A DNA stretch of 64,000 nt, taken from assembly GCF_900169565.1 (NCBI RefSeq), contig NZ_LT828648.1, positions 1,242,876 to 1,306,875 on the forward strand, read 5' to 3'. A program made the position numbers and the translations under genes. The notes beneath the pieces are model-generated. The model searched no databases. It was given only the letters and a program-made list of their open reading frames with translations, and was not told the DNA's origin. Within the stretch, counting starts at the first letter, position 1, and each line of letters starts with the position of its first letter. Source of the DNA: Nitrospira japonica (lineage in GTDB: Bacteria > Nitrospirota > Nitrospiria > Nitrospirales > Nitrospiraceae). Shown piece after piece: positions 35,618 to 44,503 of the stretch.

Positions 35618-36745
35618 GTGGCACGGCCTCACCTGACGGTTCGCGAAAAAATCGGCCAGCTGTTCATGATCGGCTTCATGGGCACCTCCGTCACGCCCGA
35701 CCTCGCGGAATTTCTGAGAACCTACAAGCCCGGGGGCGTCATTCTCTTCTCACGGAATCTGGAATCCGTCGGCCAGATCGTGGAATTGACCAACGATCTG
35801 CAGCAATGCAATCCGAAGTCGCCGCTCTTGATCTCGATCGACCAGGAAGGCGGTCGCGTCTCGCGATTGCCGGCCGGCTTCACGATTTTCCCTCCGTGCG
35901 AGGTCCTCGGCCGATGCAACTCGGCCGAGCTGACCTATGCGGCCGCCGCCACCATCGCGAAGGAGCTGCGGGCGGTCGGCATCAATATGAACATGGCTCC
36001 CGTGCTCGACGTGAATAGTAACCCCGACAATCCCATCATCGGCGATCGAGCGTTCGGGACGACGCCGGATCTCGTCAGCGAGGCGGGCATTCTCACCGCC
36101 GCCGGACTGCAGGACAACCTGGTGGTGGCCTGCGGGAAGCATTTCCCCGGTCATGGTGACACTGCAGCGGATTCCCACAAGGAACTCCCCGTGGTGGAGG
36201 CCGGTCGGGAACGGCTCGATGCCGTCGAACTGGCGCCGTTTCGTCGGGCCGCCGCCGCGGGTGTGGCCGCGATGATGACCGCCCACGTCCTCTACAAAGC
36301 GCTGGATGCGCAGCGTCCCGCGACGTTGTCCCCGCTTATCATTACGGGTTTGCTGCGGGATCAATTGCGGTATGACGGCGTCGTCCTAACGGACGATTTG
36401 GAAATGAACGCGATCGTCGACCACTATGGGATCGCTGATGCCGCGGTCCGCGCCGTCCAAGCGGGGTGCGACGTGCTGTTGATCTGCAAAGATCAGGCGC
36501 GTGAGGTGGAGGCATTCGAAGCGATCGAACAGTCCGTCGCGGCGGGAGACATCACGATGGACCGTCTGGATCAGTCGGTCGCCAGGATCCAGCGAGTGAA
36601 GCAGCGCTATGTCGTTCCCTACCGGCCGGTATCGATTTCCGAAGCACGGCTCGTCGCCGGTTGCCGGACCCACCGGGCGCTGTTGCAGAGCGTGCATCAG
36701 ACAGGGGCCCGGATGGCCAAAGCTGCCATCCCACAAGTTCTGTAA
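35618..36745 (+). CDS. nagZ: Beta-N-acetylhexosaminidase (GH3)
   Basis: 375 residues from a GTG one base after the pepA stop. GH3 enzyme that removes GlcNAc from anhydro-muropeptides in cell-wall recycling, cytoplasmic (no signal). The diagnostic loop KHFPGHGDTAADSHKELP carries the general-acid His-Asp dyad. The nucleophile Asp is in VVLTDDLEMNAI. Substrate-binding residues appear as ISIDQEGGRVSRLP. Slightly longer than the E. coli enzyme (341) through a C-terminal tail. Confidence 0.92.
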   Translation: MARPHLTVREKIGQLFMIGFMGTSVTPDLAEFLRTYKPGGVILFSRNLESVGQIVELTNDLQQCNPKSPLLISIDQEGGRVSRLPAGFTIFPPCEVLGRCNSAELTYAAAATIAKELRAVGINMNMAPVLDVNSNPDNPIIGDRAFGTTPDLVSEAGILTAAGLQDNLVVACGKHFPGHGDTAADSHKELPVVEAGRERLDAVELAPFRRAAAAGVAAMMTAHVLYKALDAQRPATLSPLIITGLLRDQLRYDGVVLTDDLEMNAIVDHYGIADAAVRAVQAGCDVLLICKDQAREVEAFEAIEQSVAAGDITMDRLDQSVARIQRVKQRYVVPYRPVSISEARLVAGCRTHRALLQSVHQTGARMAKAAIPQVL

Positions 36746-36767
36746 CGATGATCGAGGAGGAAATGCG

Positions 36768-37172
36768 GTGCCTCTGAAAAAAGGCGATCTCATCGATGAG
36801 CGAAAGCGTCACCCGGACTCCTGCGGCTTGGTGGTCAAGGTCATGGACGGAGGAGCGGGCTTTGAAAAAATCATCTGCTGTGATCATGAATTGACGGATG
36901 AAGACGTCGTGCCGGAAATCCGCCACTCCGCCGGCCGTAAGAGAGGCGTTCTGCCGTTGGCGGTCGTCCTCGATGAAAAGAAGCTGTACCCGGATTCCTG
37001 CGGACTGCGGGTCATGATCATGGACGGGGGAGCCGGTTTCAAGGAGATCCGCTGCTGCGGGCACTCCCTCACCATGAGTTCAATGCGGGAGCTCAAGTAC
37101 GGAGCATTGCGGGGAGCAGGTCCGGGGGAAGAATCGGACGCTCAACCGAATGCGCCGGCCGGAACCGCATGA
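36768..37172 (+). CDS. Tandem desulforedoxin-like small protein (PDSCG...CCxH twice)
   Basis: 134 residues starting at a GTG with GAGGAGG seven bases upstream; ATGs nearby are in other frames. Two copies of one ~33-residue unit: residues 11-43 and 70-102. Each has PDSCGL, then V/I-rich strand, MDGGAGF, and CC-x-H. Putative ligands are C19, C37, C38, H40 and C78, C96, C97, H99, identically spaced. This resembles the desulforedoxin fold (CxxCG...CCG), with the first Cys of CxxC replaced by Pro. A tail rich in Gly/Ala/Pro follows. Family unclear; metal binding is inference. The PsiE-like gene follows after 24 bp. Confidence 0.75.
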   Translation: MPLKKGDLIDERKRHPDSCGLVVKVMDGGAGFEKIICCDHELTDEDVVPEIRHSAGRKRGVLPLAVVLDEKKLYPDSCGLRVMIMDGGAGFKEIRCCGHSLTMSSMRELKYGALRGAGPGEESDAQPNAPAGTA

Positions 37173-37196
37173 TGCCGGGCGAGTGAGAGGAGTTTC

Positions 37197-37673
37197 ATGA
37201 AAGATCGCAGAGAAGTCATGAACCGGTGGTGCGGGGTGATGGAATGGCTCGACCGGCTTGGTTATATGACGGCCGGATTCAGTCTGCTGGTGCTGGGCAT
37301 GCTCTTGTTCGCCCATGCCTGGTATGTGTTCGCCACCAAGGCCGGTCAAATCGGGCTCCTGCCGTCCGGTCTCAAGCTGCTGAACGATATCCTGCTCGTC
37401 ATTATCTTGCTCGAGTTGTTTCGAACGGTGATCCGCTTCCTCCAGACCGAGGTACTCGATCTGGAACCCTATCTGGCCGTCGGCATCATCGCATGCACGC
37501 GGCGCGTGTTGACGGCGAGCGCGGAACTGTCCCATCTCCCGTCGATGAGTGAAGGTCAATTTTACCAGTACCTCATGGACGTAGGGCTGAACGTCATGGT
37601 GATCATGGTCCTGGTCATCGGAGTCTTCTTGATGCGAAAACGTCCGGTTCCTTCCTCCGTTCCCCTCTCATAG
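37197..37673 (+). CDS. PsiE-family membrane protein
   Basis: 158 residues, about four membrane helices. The core NDILLVIILLELFRTVIRFLQ and LEPYLAVGIIACTRRVLTASAE matches the phosphate-starvation-inducible PsiE domain. Start could also be the internal ATG eight codons on. GAGAGGAG precedes the first ATG. Molecular function of the family is unknown; cytoplasmic membrane. Confidence 0.78.
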   Translation: MKDRREVMNRWCGVMEWLDRLGYMTAGFSLLVLGMLLFAHAWYVFATKAGQIGLLPSGLKLLNDILLVIILLELFRTVIRFLQTEVLDLEPYLAVGIIACTRRVLTASAELSHLPSMSEGQFYQYLMDVGLNVMVIMVLVIGVFLMRKRPVPSSVPLS

Positions 37674-37918
37674 GCGCCACGGCAAAACGGCCGCTCAATT
37701 CACAACGTCTGTTTCTATGGAATGGTTGCGGCTGTCTGGACGCGCTCGCGTGGACGAACGTCGTCGCATTGCGCTGAGGGGAAAAACCGGCATCACGTGA
37801 GGGATGCGGAGGACTGGACTGTCAGCCGCCGGGGCATCGCGGAAACAACAATGCCGGTCGGCCCGGCTTGCCTGACTCTCGGCTCTTATGGCATCATGCC
37901 GCTTCTCTGGGAGTTGGG

Positions 37919-38344
37919 ATGGCCAGTTTGATCGAATACGTCGGCTGCGTGCACATATTCCTGGGACCGTATCGCGGGAACCCGATCGCGCTGTACCTCC
38001 GAAGGACCGACAACCAATGTCATATTGGTCCGAAGGTCTATCCTTGGAACGAGGTGGTGGGAACGGGAGAGACTCCCAACAAAGCCGCTGCGGATTTTGA
38101 GAATAAGTGGAAGGCGAAGGGATTGTCGGCCGACATGTATTCCGGGCCGTCTTGGGATGGCGGAATCAAGCCGGAGAAGCCTGCGCCACCCAAGCTGCCG
38201 GAGCCCAGCCCACTGCCCCGGTTCCAGCCGCCGAACCCGAAAGCGGTTCCGCGACCTGATCAGGGCTGCTTTTCAGGACAGACGAGTGACGGAGTCGGCT
38301 CCAGTGCGGCCAGCTTGCTCTGTTTGAGTCCGTATCCGAGATAG
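37919..38344 (+). CDS. Hypothetical small protein with Pro-rich tail
   Basis: 141 residues from the ATG at 37919. The front part (MASLIEYVGCVHIFLGPYRGNPIALYLRRTDNQC to about residue 75) looks globular and ends in a Trp/Lys segment (ENKWKAKGLSADMYSG). Then comes PEKPAPPKLPEPSPLPRFQPP-type linker. The last 28 codons overlap the 3' end of the permease gene on the other strand by 85 bp. No domain recognised. The real gene might stop short or be non-coding in the overlap; moderate-low confidence. Confidence 0.5.
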   Translation: MASLIEYVGCVHIFLGPYRGNPIALYLRRTDNQCHIGPKVYPWNEVVGTGETPNKAAADFENKWKAKGLSADMYSGPSWDGGIKPEKPAPPKLPEPSPLPRFQPPNPKAVPRPDQGCFSGQTSDGVGSSAASLLCLSPYPR

Positions 38345-39711
38345 ATCAGAATACCGATTACCGTCCAGACTCCGAAGCGAATCCATGTCAATGCCGGTAG
38401 CTGCCACATGAGCCAGAGGCAGGCTATTGTCGCGAGTATCGGCACGAGAGGCATGAACGGAAGCCTAAACGGCCTGGGATGGTCCGGGTTGGTATGGCGC
38501 AGTATGATGACGCCGATACAGACGAGCACGAACGCGAAGAACGTTCCGATATTCGTCATATCGGCCGCCTCGCCGATGGGAATAAATGCCGACAGGACGG
38601 CCACGGCGACGCCGGTCAAGATTGTGGCCCTGTGCGGCGTTCCGAAGCGAGGATGCACGACGGACAACCACGGACCGAGCAGTCGATCGCGCGACATCGC
38701 GAAGAAGACCCGGATCTGGCCGAGCATCATCACGACAAGCACGCTGGTGATACCGGCTACGGCGCCGATGGCCACGACTGCAGCCCCCCACTTGAATCCG
38801 ACGACCTGTAGCGCTTCCGCTACCGGAGCATGGATGTCGATCTGTCCAGCCGGAACCAGCCCCGTCAGCACCGTTGCCACGGCGATATAAAGGATCGTGC
38901 ACACGGTCAGTGATCCGATGATCCCGATCGGGACGTCGCGCTTTGGGTTCGTGGCCTCTTCGGCCGCGGTCGAGACGGCGTCGAATCCGATATAAGCGAA
39001 GAAGACGATGGCGGCGGCCGCACCCACGCCGGCAAACCCTTGCGGCATGAACGGGGACCAATTGCTCGAATCCAACGAGGTGCTCCCGATTCCGATGAAG
39101 AACAGGATCACGGCCAGTTTGATGACGACGACGATGCCGGTCATCCGCGCGCTTTCCTTGATGCCGATGACAAGGATGACGGTCACGAGGAGCACGATGA
39201 TGGCGGCGGGAATGTTGGCGACTCCCCCTTCGGTGCCGCCGGGCGGGTGCGTTGCCCAATGTGGGAGTTCAATGCCAGCCAGCCGGAGCAGATTGTTGAA
39301 ATAGCCGGACCAACCGATGGCGACCGCCACGCAGGCGACCCCGTATTCAAGGATCAGATTCCAGCCCGTCAGCCATGCCAGCAGCTCTCCGAGCGTTGCA
39401 TACGAGAACGTGTAGGCGCTTCCGGCTACAGGAATCATGGCGGACATTTCGGCGTAGCAGAGAGCGGCCAGAGCGCAGGTCAGTCCGGATAGGACGAAGG
39501 AGAGGATGATCCCTGGTCCCGCGCCGGGCCGGTGGGCATCACCGACGATCGCCGTCCCGATCAAGACGAAGATACCGGTTCCGATAATGGCCCCGATGCC
39601 CAGGCACGTCAGGTCCCAGGCGGTCAGAGTTTTCTTCAATCGATGGGTGGGATGATCGGCGTCTGCCAGAATCTGTTCGATGGGTTTCGTTCGAAATAAC
39701 CTGCGTATCAC
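38260..39711 (-). CDS. APC-family amino-acid permease (cationic amino acid transporter type)
   Basis: 483 residues with about 12 membrane helices, cytoplasmic membrane. N-terminal motif LTAWDLTCLGIGAIIGTGIFVLIG contains the unwound TM1 binding-site sequence GAIIGTGIF. Helix 3 YAEMSAMIPVAGSAYTFSYATLGELLAW and helix 6 FFAYIGFDAVSTAAEEATNP are classic of the CAT/YfnA subgroup. Imports or exchanges amino acids; specificity not visible. Upstream is the class-I amidotransferase hydrolase gene only after 110 bp on the same strand, downstream order. Confidence 0.9.
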   Translation of the reverse strand: MIRRLFRTKPIEQILADADHPTHRLKKTLTAWDLTCLGIGAIIGTGIFVLIGTAIVGDAHRPGAGPGIILSFVLSGLTCALAALCYAEMSAMIPVAGSAYTFSYATLGELLAWLTGWNLILEYGVACVAVAIGWSGYFNNLLRLAGIELPHWATHPPGGTEGGVANIPAAIIVLLVTVILVIGIKESARMTGIVVVIKLAVILFFIGIGSTSLDSSNWSPFMPQGFAGVGAAAAIVFFAYIGFDAVSTAAEEATNPKRDVPIGIIGSLTVCTILYIAVATVLTGLVPAGQIDIHAPVAEALQVVGFKWGAAVVAIGAVAGITSVLVVMMLGQIRVFFAMSRDRLLGPWLSVVHPRFGTPHRATILTGVAVAVLSAFIPIGEAADMTNIGTFFAFVLVCIGVIILRHTNPDHPRPFRLPFMPLVPILATIACLWLMWQLPALTWIRFGVWTVIGILIYLGYGLKQSKLAALEPTPSLVCPEKQP

Positions 39712-39821
39712 CGGGTCTCTCTTGTGGGTGGAAGGACAACCGCGGGGTGGTCGGTCACCTATCGTGCGCGCCAGTCCAAGTATAGCAGGTCTCTTCGCAT
39801 TTGCCCGATCTGATCAGGATG

Positions 39822-40568
39822 TCACCGTGCCGCCGGGCGCCGTTGGGCGGCGCGAAGGAACGCTTCAAACAGTCGCCGATGGGGTCGGTGCCGTTCGAAG
39901 AGGAACTCCGGGTGCCACTGCACTCCCAGGAAAAAACGATGCTTTCGTGACTCGATGGCTTCCACGATTCCATCGGGAGCGACGGCACTCGCCACGAGCG
40001 ATGGCGCAACATCCTTGACCGACTGATGATGGGAGCTGTTGACCCGGACGGTGGCTGCACCGAGTATTCTCCGGAGGAGGCTATGCTGGGTGATGCGTAC
40101 CGCATGGCTGAGGCGGGTGGCGCGTGCCGTCTGGCGATGTTTGAGTGTCGTCTGGACCTGAGAGGCGATGTCTTGGAAAAGACTTCCCCCCAACGCGACG
40201 TTCATGGCTTGCATCCCGCCGCAAATGCCGAGGACCGGCAGGTCGGCGGCTTGCGCCATCTGCACCATCTGAAGTTCGAAGGTCGAGCGGCGCTGGCTCA
40301 CCAGGGCGAATGGATACTGTTGACGCTCTCCATACAGGTTGGGCGGTAAGTCCGGGCCGCTTCCGGTCAGGAGCAGGCCGTGGATGTTGGTGAATAACCG
40401 ACGACGGGCTTCACGGTCCGACGCGAGGGGGAGCACGATGGGAATCCCGCCCAACTCTTCGATGGCGCGAACATAGCGGGCACGCAAAAAATAGGTGGGC
40501 TCTTTGCCACCCCATTCTTTTCGGTCACCGGCGTTGAAATCTGGTGTCACGCCGATGAACGGTTTCAT
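39822..40568 (-). CDS. Class-I glutamine-amidotransferase-like hydrolase (peptidase C26, PuuD-like)
   Basis: 248 residues. Nucleophile elbow VLGICGGMQAMNVALGG with the catalytic Cys, and the acid-base pair in FFLGVQWHPEF with the catalytic His. N-terminal IGVTPDFN and the AIEELGGIPIVLP segment fit gamma-glutamyl-GABA hydrolase-like members. Substrate probably a gamma-glutamyl amide; not assignable to polyamine breakdown without partners, which are absent here. The next gene is an unrelated secreted protein. Confidence 0.85.
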   Translation of the reverse strand: MKPFIGVTPDFNAGDRKEWGGKEPTYFLRARYVRAIEELGGIPIVLPLASDREARRRLFTNIHGLLLTGSGPDLPPNLYGERQQYPFALVSQRRSTFELQMVQMAQAADLPVLGICGGMQAMNVALGGSLFQDIASQVQTTLKHRQTARATRLSHAVRITQHSLLRRILGAATVRVNSSHHQSVKDVAPSLVASAVAPDGIVEAIESRKHRFFLGVQWHPEFLFERHRPHRRLFEAFLRAAQRRPAAR

Positions 40569-40571
40569 CGG

Positions 40572-41036
40572 TCAGCGAACCGGCTCAACTGCGGGGGCTG
40601 AGTCCATGGCCGGGGTGGTCGCTTGAGTCGACGCATCACCGGTATCGGCCACGCCGAGGAAGCGGATCGGTTTGTCGCCCCGGAGATGCTCCGGTGTAAT
40701 GACGTATGTCCCGTACATGCTGGTCGTCCAAATACTCTTCGCTGCATGCTCGTTTCCACCGGAGAACACGTAGGCCAGACCTCCGACGACGCCACCGCCG
40801 ATGGCGAACGCGGTCTTCACCGGCAGGTAAAGAAGGGTGCTTAAGCCGGAGAGCACTCCTATGCCGGCACTTGACGCATTTCCACCTTCTGATGACGGAG
40901 GCGGCGGCGTGGCTTCTTGACTCCAAGCGGGCGCAACGACGGCGACCACCCAAAATGCGAGCACCATGGTCAGGGTCATGAGTTTTGATCTAAACGATAC
41001 GGGGAAAGCGGTCAATGAAGACGAATAGCAGTTCAC
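40572..41036 (-). CDS. Secreted or membrane-associated small protein, unknown
   Basis: 154 residues from the GTG at 41036, chosen because AAGGAGGG lies seven bases before it. N-terminal region then a signal helix (LMTLTMVLAFWVVAVVAPAWSQEA). A Gly/Ser-rich stretch leads to a second hydrophobic, glycine-rich segment (YLPVKTAFAIGGGVVGGLAYVFSGG). The rest (SIWTTSMYGTYVITPEHLRGDKPIRFLG) ends in an Ala/Pro tail. The PVKTAFAIGGGVVGGLAYVF-type segment recurs in Nitrospira-like hypothetical proteins by style; no function assigned. Only 3 bp separate it from the amidohydrolase downstream. Confidence 0.72.
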   Translation of the reverse strand: MNCYSSSLTAFPVSFRSKLMTLTMVLAFWVVAVVAPAWSQEATPPPPSSEGGNASSAGIGVLSGLSTLLYLPVKTAFAIGGGVVGGLAYVFSGGNEHAAKSIWTTSMYGTYVITPEHLRGDKPIRFLGVADTGDASTQATTPAMDSAPAVEPVR

Positions 41037-41173
41037 GGAAGGCCCTCCTTCTTCAACTGAATGATATGGGCTACGAACGGTAATGCCTGAAGGCCCGGAC
41101 ATATGCATGTTCCTGTGGGTTATAACAAATCCCCCTGTGAATGCAACCCCCCTGCTCTAGGAGATGAGGCGTT

Positions 41174-41668
41174 TCAGGTAGGAGTCGGATCTCCGGGCTG
41201 AAGGTCCATTTCGGCCGCGACGTAGGCTCTGATAAAGTCGCGACGCTTGATAAGGTCGGCGTGCTCTTGCGCATTCCATGCGTCGGCTGTAAGGCGTTGG
41301 TTCTCCTGGGTGATGCCGGCCTGCAACAACCGGTCGAGACGGCAGCGGCAGAGTGCTTGGACGAACAGCTCACTGGCTCGTGCTTCTTGCGCGGCGCGTT
41401 CTTCTCCCGTCGCGTCGCCTAAGGCTTCGGTGAGCCACTGGGAAAAGTGTATGGAGGTACGGCTTGCGTCAATTTGGGCTTCGGTTGCTTCTACGAGCAC
41501 CTGAATGCCGCCTTTCCAACTGCGCTTCTTGACGTTGAAGACGCAGGCCTGAGTGGACGGATGCGCTTCGACCGGTTCCGGCCCGAAGAACAACGTCACA
41601 CGATATTGAGCTGAGTCGGCGGAGGAATCGGCCTGCATGGGGCATTGTAGCATGTCGTACCGGTTCAC
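41174..41668 (-). CDS. Conserved hypothetical cytoplasmic protein
   Basis: 164 residues, no signal or membrane helix. Beta-rich first half (YRVTLFFGPEPVEAHPSTQACVFNVKKRSWKGGIQVLVEA) and helical, charged second half with CRCRLDRLL. Divergent from the M24 peptidase gene 38 bp away, so they share a promoter region. A shorter start five codons on is possible. No known domain recognised. Confidence 0.7.
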   Translation of the reverse strand: MNRYDMLQCPMQADSSADSAQYRVTLFFGPEPVEAHPSTQACVFNVKKRSWKGGIQVLVEATEAQIDASRTSIHFSQWLTEALGDATGEERAAQEARASELFVQALCRCRLDRLLQAGITQENQRLTADAWNAQEHADLIKRRDFIRAYVAAEMDLQPGDPTPT

Positions 41669-41706
41669 CGTGGCTTCGTTGACGGCTCGTCGGACTCGAC
41701 GATAAG

Positions 41707-42918
41707 ATGCGAGGCGTGATCGATCAGATTCACCTGGATCGTGTGCGAGCCGTTCAGCTGGCGCTGAAAGAGGCCGGGAACGCTGACGGTTGGCTGTTCT
41801 ATGACTTTCGAGGCAGCGATCCGCTCAGCTACCGCATTCTGCTGCTCGATCCCGCGACCCATGTCACGAGGCGGTGGTATTACTGGATTCCTGCCGAAGG
41901 TCCCCCGCAAAAGCTTCTGCATCGTATCGAGCCGCACGTATTGGATCCATTGCCCGGGGAGTCCCATCTGTATGTGTCCTGGGATGAGCAGCGTGAATTG
42001 CTTGCCCGAATCCTGGAGGGACGGCGGCGAATCGTGATGCAATATTCTCCGATGAACGCCGTGCCCTATGTGTCCCGGGTCGACGCGGGAACCGTCGAAC
42101 TCGTCGAGAGCCTTGGGGTCGAGGTTGCGAGCTCCGGGGATTTGATCCAAACATTTGAGGCGGTCTGGACGGATGCGCAGCTGGAGTCTCACCAGTATGC
42201 GGCGACGGCGCTCAGACGGATCGTCGATGAGGCTTTTGCGCATGTTCGAGAAACGTTGGTCGCGGGACGCATCCTGACCGAGTTCGACGTACAGCAATTC
42301 ATTCTCGGTCGGATCCGCGAGGCGGATATGACGACCTCGAGCGCGCCGATTGCCGCGGTCAATGCGCACAGTGCCGATCCGCATTACGGCCCGGGCCCGT
42401 CGGGGTCCGCCGTCATCAGGCGGGATGATCTGGTGCTGATCGACCTTTGGGCCAAACGCACGACGGCGGGATCGGTCTACGCGGACATCACATGGACGGC
42501 ATTTGCCGGCCGCAGCGTTCCGGACAAGCATCGTTCGGTCTTCGGTCTCGTCAGGCAGGGCCGAGACGCGGCAGTGAATTTTGTGCGCGCCCAACTGGCG
42601 GCCGGAGTGCATCCCTTCGGATGGGAAGTCGACCATGTGTGCCGGCGGGTCATTGAGACGGCCGGCTATGGCGCGCAGTTCCTCCACCGTACGGGGCATT
42701 CCATCGGCGAGGAGGTGCACGGCAACGGCGCGAATATCGACGGCCTCGAGACACAGGATACGCGCCGACTCATCCCGCGCACGTGTTTTTCCATCGAGCC
42801 CGGGATCTATCTTCCCGGGGAGTTTGGCATCAGAAGCGAACTCGATGTCTATCTGTCCGAGAGAGAAGCGCTGGTCTTCGGACTTCCCCTGCAGGAAGAG
42901 CTGTCGCCGCTGTTGTGA
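41707..42918 (+). CDS. M24-family metallopeptidase (Xaa-Pro aminopeptidase-like)
   Basis: 403 residues: creatinase-type N-terminal domain (1-150) and pita-bread catalytic domain (155-400). The five metal ligands are all present: D246 in LVLIDLWAK, D260 in VYADITW, H331 in HRTGHSIGEEVHG, E364 in FSIEPGIY and E378 in IRSELDVYL. Removes N-terminal residues preceding proline or a related bond; the exact peptide or prolidase preference is uncertain. Cytoplasmic, no signal. The start ATG at 41707 has AGATGCGAGG context of modest quality. Confidence 0.9.
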   Translation: MRGVIDQIHLDRVRAVQLALKEAGNADGWLFYDFRGSDPLSYRILLLDPATHVTRRWYYWIPAEGPPQKLLHRIEPHVLDPLPGESHLYVSWDEQRELLARILEGRRRIVMQYSPMNAVPYVSRVDAGTVELVESLGVEVASSGDLIQTFEAVWTDAQLESHQYAATALRRIVDEAFAHVRETLVAGRILTEFDVQQFILGRIREADMTTSSAPIAAVNAHSADPHYGPGPSGSAVIRRDDLVLIDLWAKRTTAGSVYADITWTAFAGRSVPDKHRSVFGLVRQGRDAAVNFVRAQLAAGVHPFGWEVDHVCRRVIETAGYGAQFLHRTGHSIGEEVHGNGANIDGLETQDTRRLIPRTCFSIEPGIYLPGEFGIRSELDVYLSEREALVFGLPLQEELSPLL

Positions 42919-43019
42919 CGAATCCCCGCGCGGACCGCTTCCTTGACAGCACATCCGACCGGCCTATAGAGTGAATGTTTACATAGGGTTTCTTTGGGCG
43001 CCAAACAAAGGACGACACT

Positions 43020-43814
43020 ATGTTCGGGACCATGGGCATTTCGGAATTGATCATCATCCTGGTCATCGTACTCATCATCTTTGGAGCCGGGAAGCTTCCT
43101 CAAATCGGTGAAGGCGTCGGCAAAGCCCTCAAAGGATTTAAAAAGGAAGTCCACGACATTCCTCCTCCGGAGGCGACGCTCTCCGATCAAGCACCCCCAC
43201 CGCCGGTTCAGGCCGATGGTCCCCCGGTGCAAGCGCCGGCGAATCCTCAAGTCGTTTCTCCTCAGCCGAAACCGACGGCCCCCTATACACCGGGTCCTGA
43301 ATTGACCCCGGGGACTACTGCGGCCGCGATGTACAACATGGGGCCGCAGGTGCATTCGACCGCGCCGAAATCTTCCTCGCCGGCGTCCGGAGCCAACGTA
43401 GGGCAAGGTCCGCCGTCCATGGAAGAACGGGCGGCAACGCCCGCGCCGGTGATGCGGGCTCAGTACCCGCCGCTTCCCCCGACGGCCCAGCAGAAGCCGG
43501 TAGCGGCCAAACGGCCGTCGGCTGTTGTGAACAAGGATGCGGTGGCTCGTGTTCAGGCGCAGCAAGCGGCCATGAAGGCCAAGGCGGCGCAGCCCGCTGG
43601 TGTCTCGCCGGCTGATATGCAAAGCTTGGGTGAGGGCTTGGGGGATGCCTTGCGGACATTTAAACAAGCCGTAGCGGACGTACGCAATTCAGTCGATCCT
43701 GAGATGCGAACGATTCAAGCAGAAATGGATGCGGCGCAGAAGGAACTGCAGCAGTCGATCGAATCCGCCAAGGAACTCCCTGCCGTTCAGGAAGACCCAT
43801 CCAAATCGGTGTGA
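43020..43814 (+). CDS. tatA: TatA-like protein with long linker and second amphipathic segment
   Basis: 264 residues, against 60-100 for ordinary TatA. N-terminal TatA signature is perfect: one short membrane helix (ISELIIILVIVLIIFGAG), hinge FGAGKLP at 21-27, amphipathic helix IGEGVGKALKGFKKEV (29-44). A ~155-residue Pro/Ala/Gln/Ser linker follows. Residues 203-218, LGEGLGDALRTFKQAV, closely resemble the amphipathic helix, and a TatB-like charged helix (ADVRNSVDPEMRTIQAEMD) comes after. A single protein may therefore combine TatA- and TatB-like parts. tatC is not adjacent. TatA family certain; special role is inference. Confidence 0.85.
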   Translation: MFGTMGISELIIILVIVLIIFGAGKLPQIGEGVGKALKGFKKEVHDIPPPEATLSDQAPPPPVQADGPPVQAPANPQVVSPQPKPTAPYTPGPELTPGTTAAAMYNMGPQVHSTAPKSSSPASGANVGQGPPSMEERAATPAPVMRAQYPPLPPTAQQKPVAAKRPSAVVNKDAVARVQAQQAAMKAKAAQPAGVSPADMQSLGEGLGDALRTFKQAVADVRNSVDPEMRTIQAEMDAAQKELQQSIESAKELPAVQEDPSKSV

Positions 43815-43937
43815 TTGGGATCCGGGGTATGGGCCGCGGGTGTGCCGGTGGTTTCCGTGGCGTCCCCTACACCGGGTGGGTGCGACGACGGGTGCTGCGT
43901 GGTCTCAGGCGTGTGTTCACGCGGGCGGAGCGTACGC

Positions 43938-44453
43938 CTACATGACGCGTGACCGATTCAGGGCGGCCACCAATTCGACGAGCTCTTTCCGGGCTTGATC
44001 GTCGATATCCGTGAACTGAACACCCATCCCAGGAAAAAGCAGGAAACGCTCGGGTTTGTTTCGGGTCCAGGCGACTTTGGCTTTCGCCGTATGCTTGGCC
44101 CAGGGACGGTCGGGCAGGGTAAATTCCACAGCCAATTCAGTGCCCGGTGCCAGCGGTGTGCTGCTTTCAATGAACAAGCCGCCTCCGCCGATCCCGCCCG
44201 TCAGACTGTCGTATTGTTTTCCCTCCGGCGTGGTATAGCGAACTTTGACGGCCAGGGGTGCGCGCGCATGAGCTCGGGCATGGGCAAATCGCTGGGCATC
44301 GTCAGTGGCCACAATGCGTTCGATGATTTCCTGCCAGCTCAGGGTGCCGAGCAATTCGCCGTGCTGATCATGCAGCGAGATCGACTCCTGATCGGCATCG
44401 ACTTCGAGGATTGCCCCGTCATGTCCCGCTGTCATTGTGACCGGAAATTTCAT
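43938..44453 (-). CDS. PilZ-like domain protein 1, variant ligand motif
   Basis: 171 residues from the ATG at 44453 with AAGGA upstream. The N-terminal ~60 residues form a small module with HDQHGELLGTLSWQEIIE. The PilZ-type domain (about 70-165) retains RAHAR (RxxxR) followed by VKVRY. In place of the usual D/NxSxxG it has GGIGGGGLFIES, i.e. G in the positions of the Asp and Ser. Ends FPGMGVQFTDIDDQAR... typical of PilZ. Soluble. Paralogue of the upstream gene at 44504 (50-bp gap), probably co-transcribed. Cyclic-di-GMP binding is doubtful. Confidence 0.82.
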   Translation of the reverse strand: MKFPVTMTAGHDGAILEVDADQESISLHDQHGELLGTLSWQEIIERIVATDDAQRFAHARAHARAPLAVKVRYTTPEGKQYDSLTGGIGGGGLFIESSTPLAPGTELAVEFTLPDRPWAKHTAKAKVAWTRNKPERFLLFPGMGVQFTDIDDQARKELVELVAALNRSRVM

Positions 44454-44503
44454 CGCCTCGGTCCTTCGGCTAGACGATTGAAGCGCGGCGGATCCTGACT
44501 CGG

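Noticed and set aside
37722-37931. 69-codon plus frame before the hypothetical gene at 37919
   Set aside because: No ribosome site, irregular composition, overlaps the next start.
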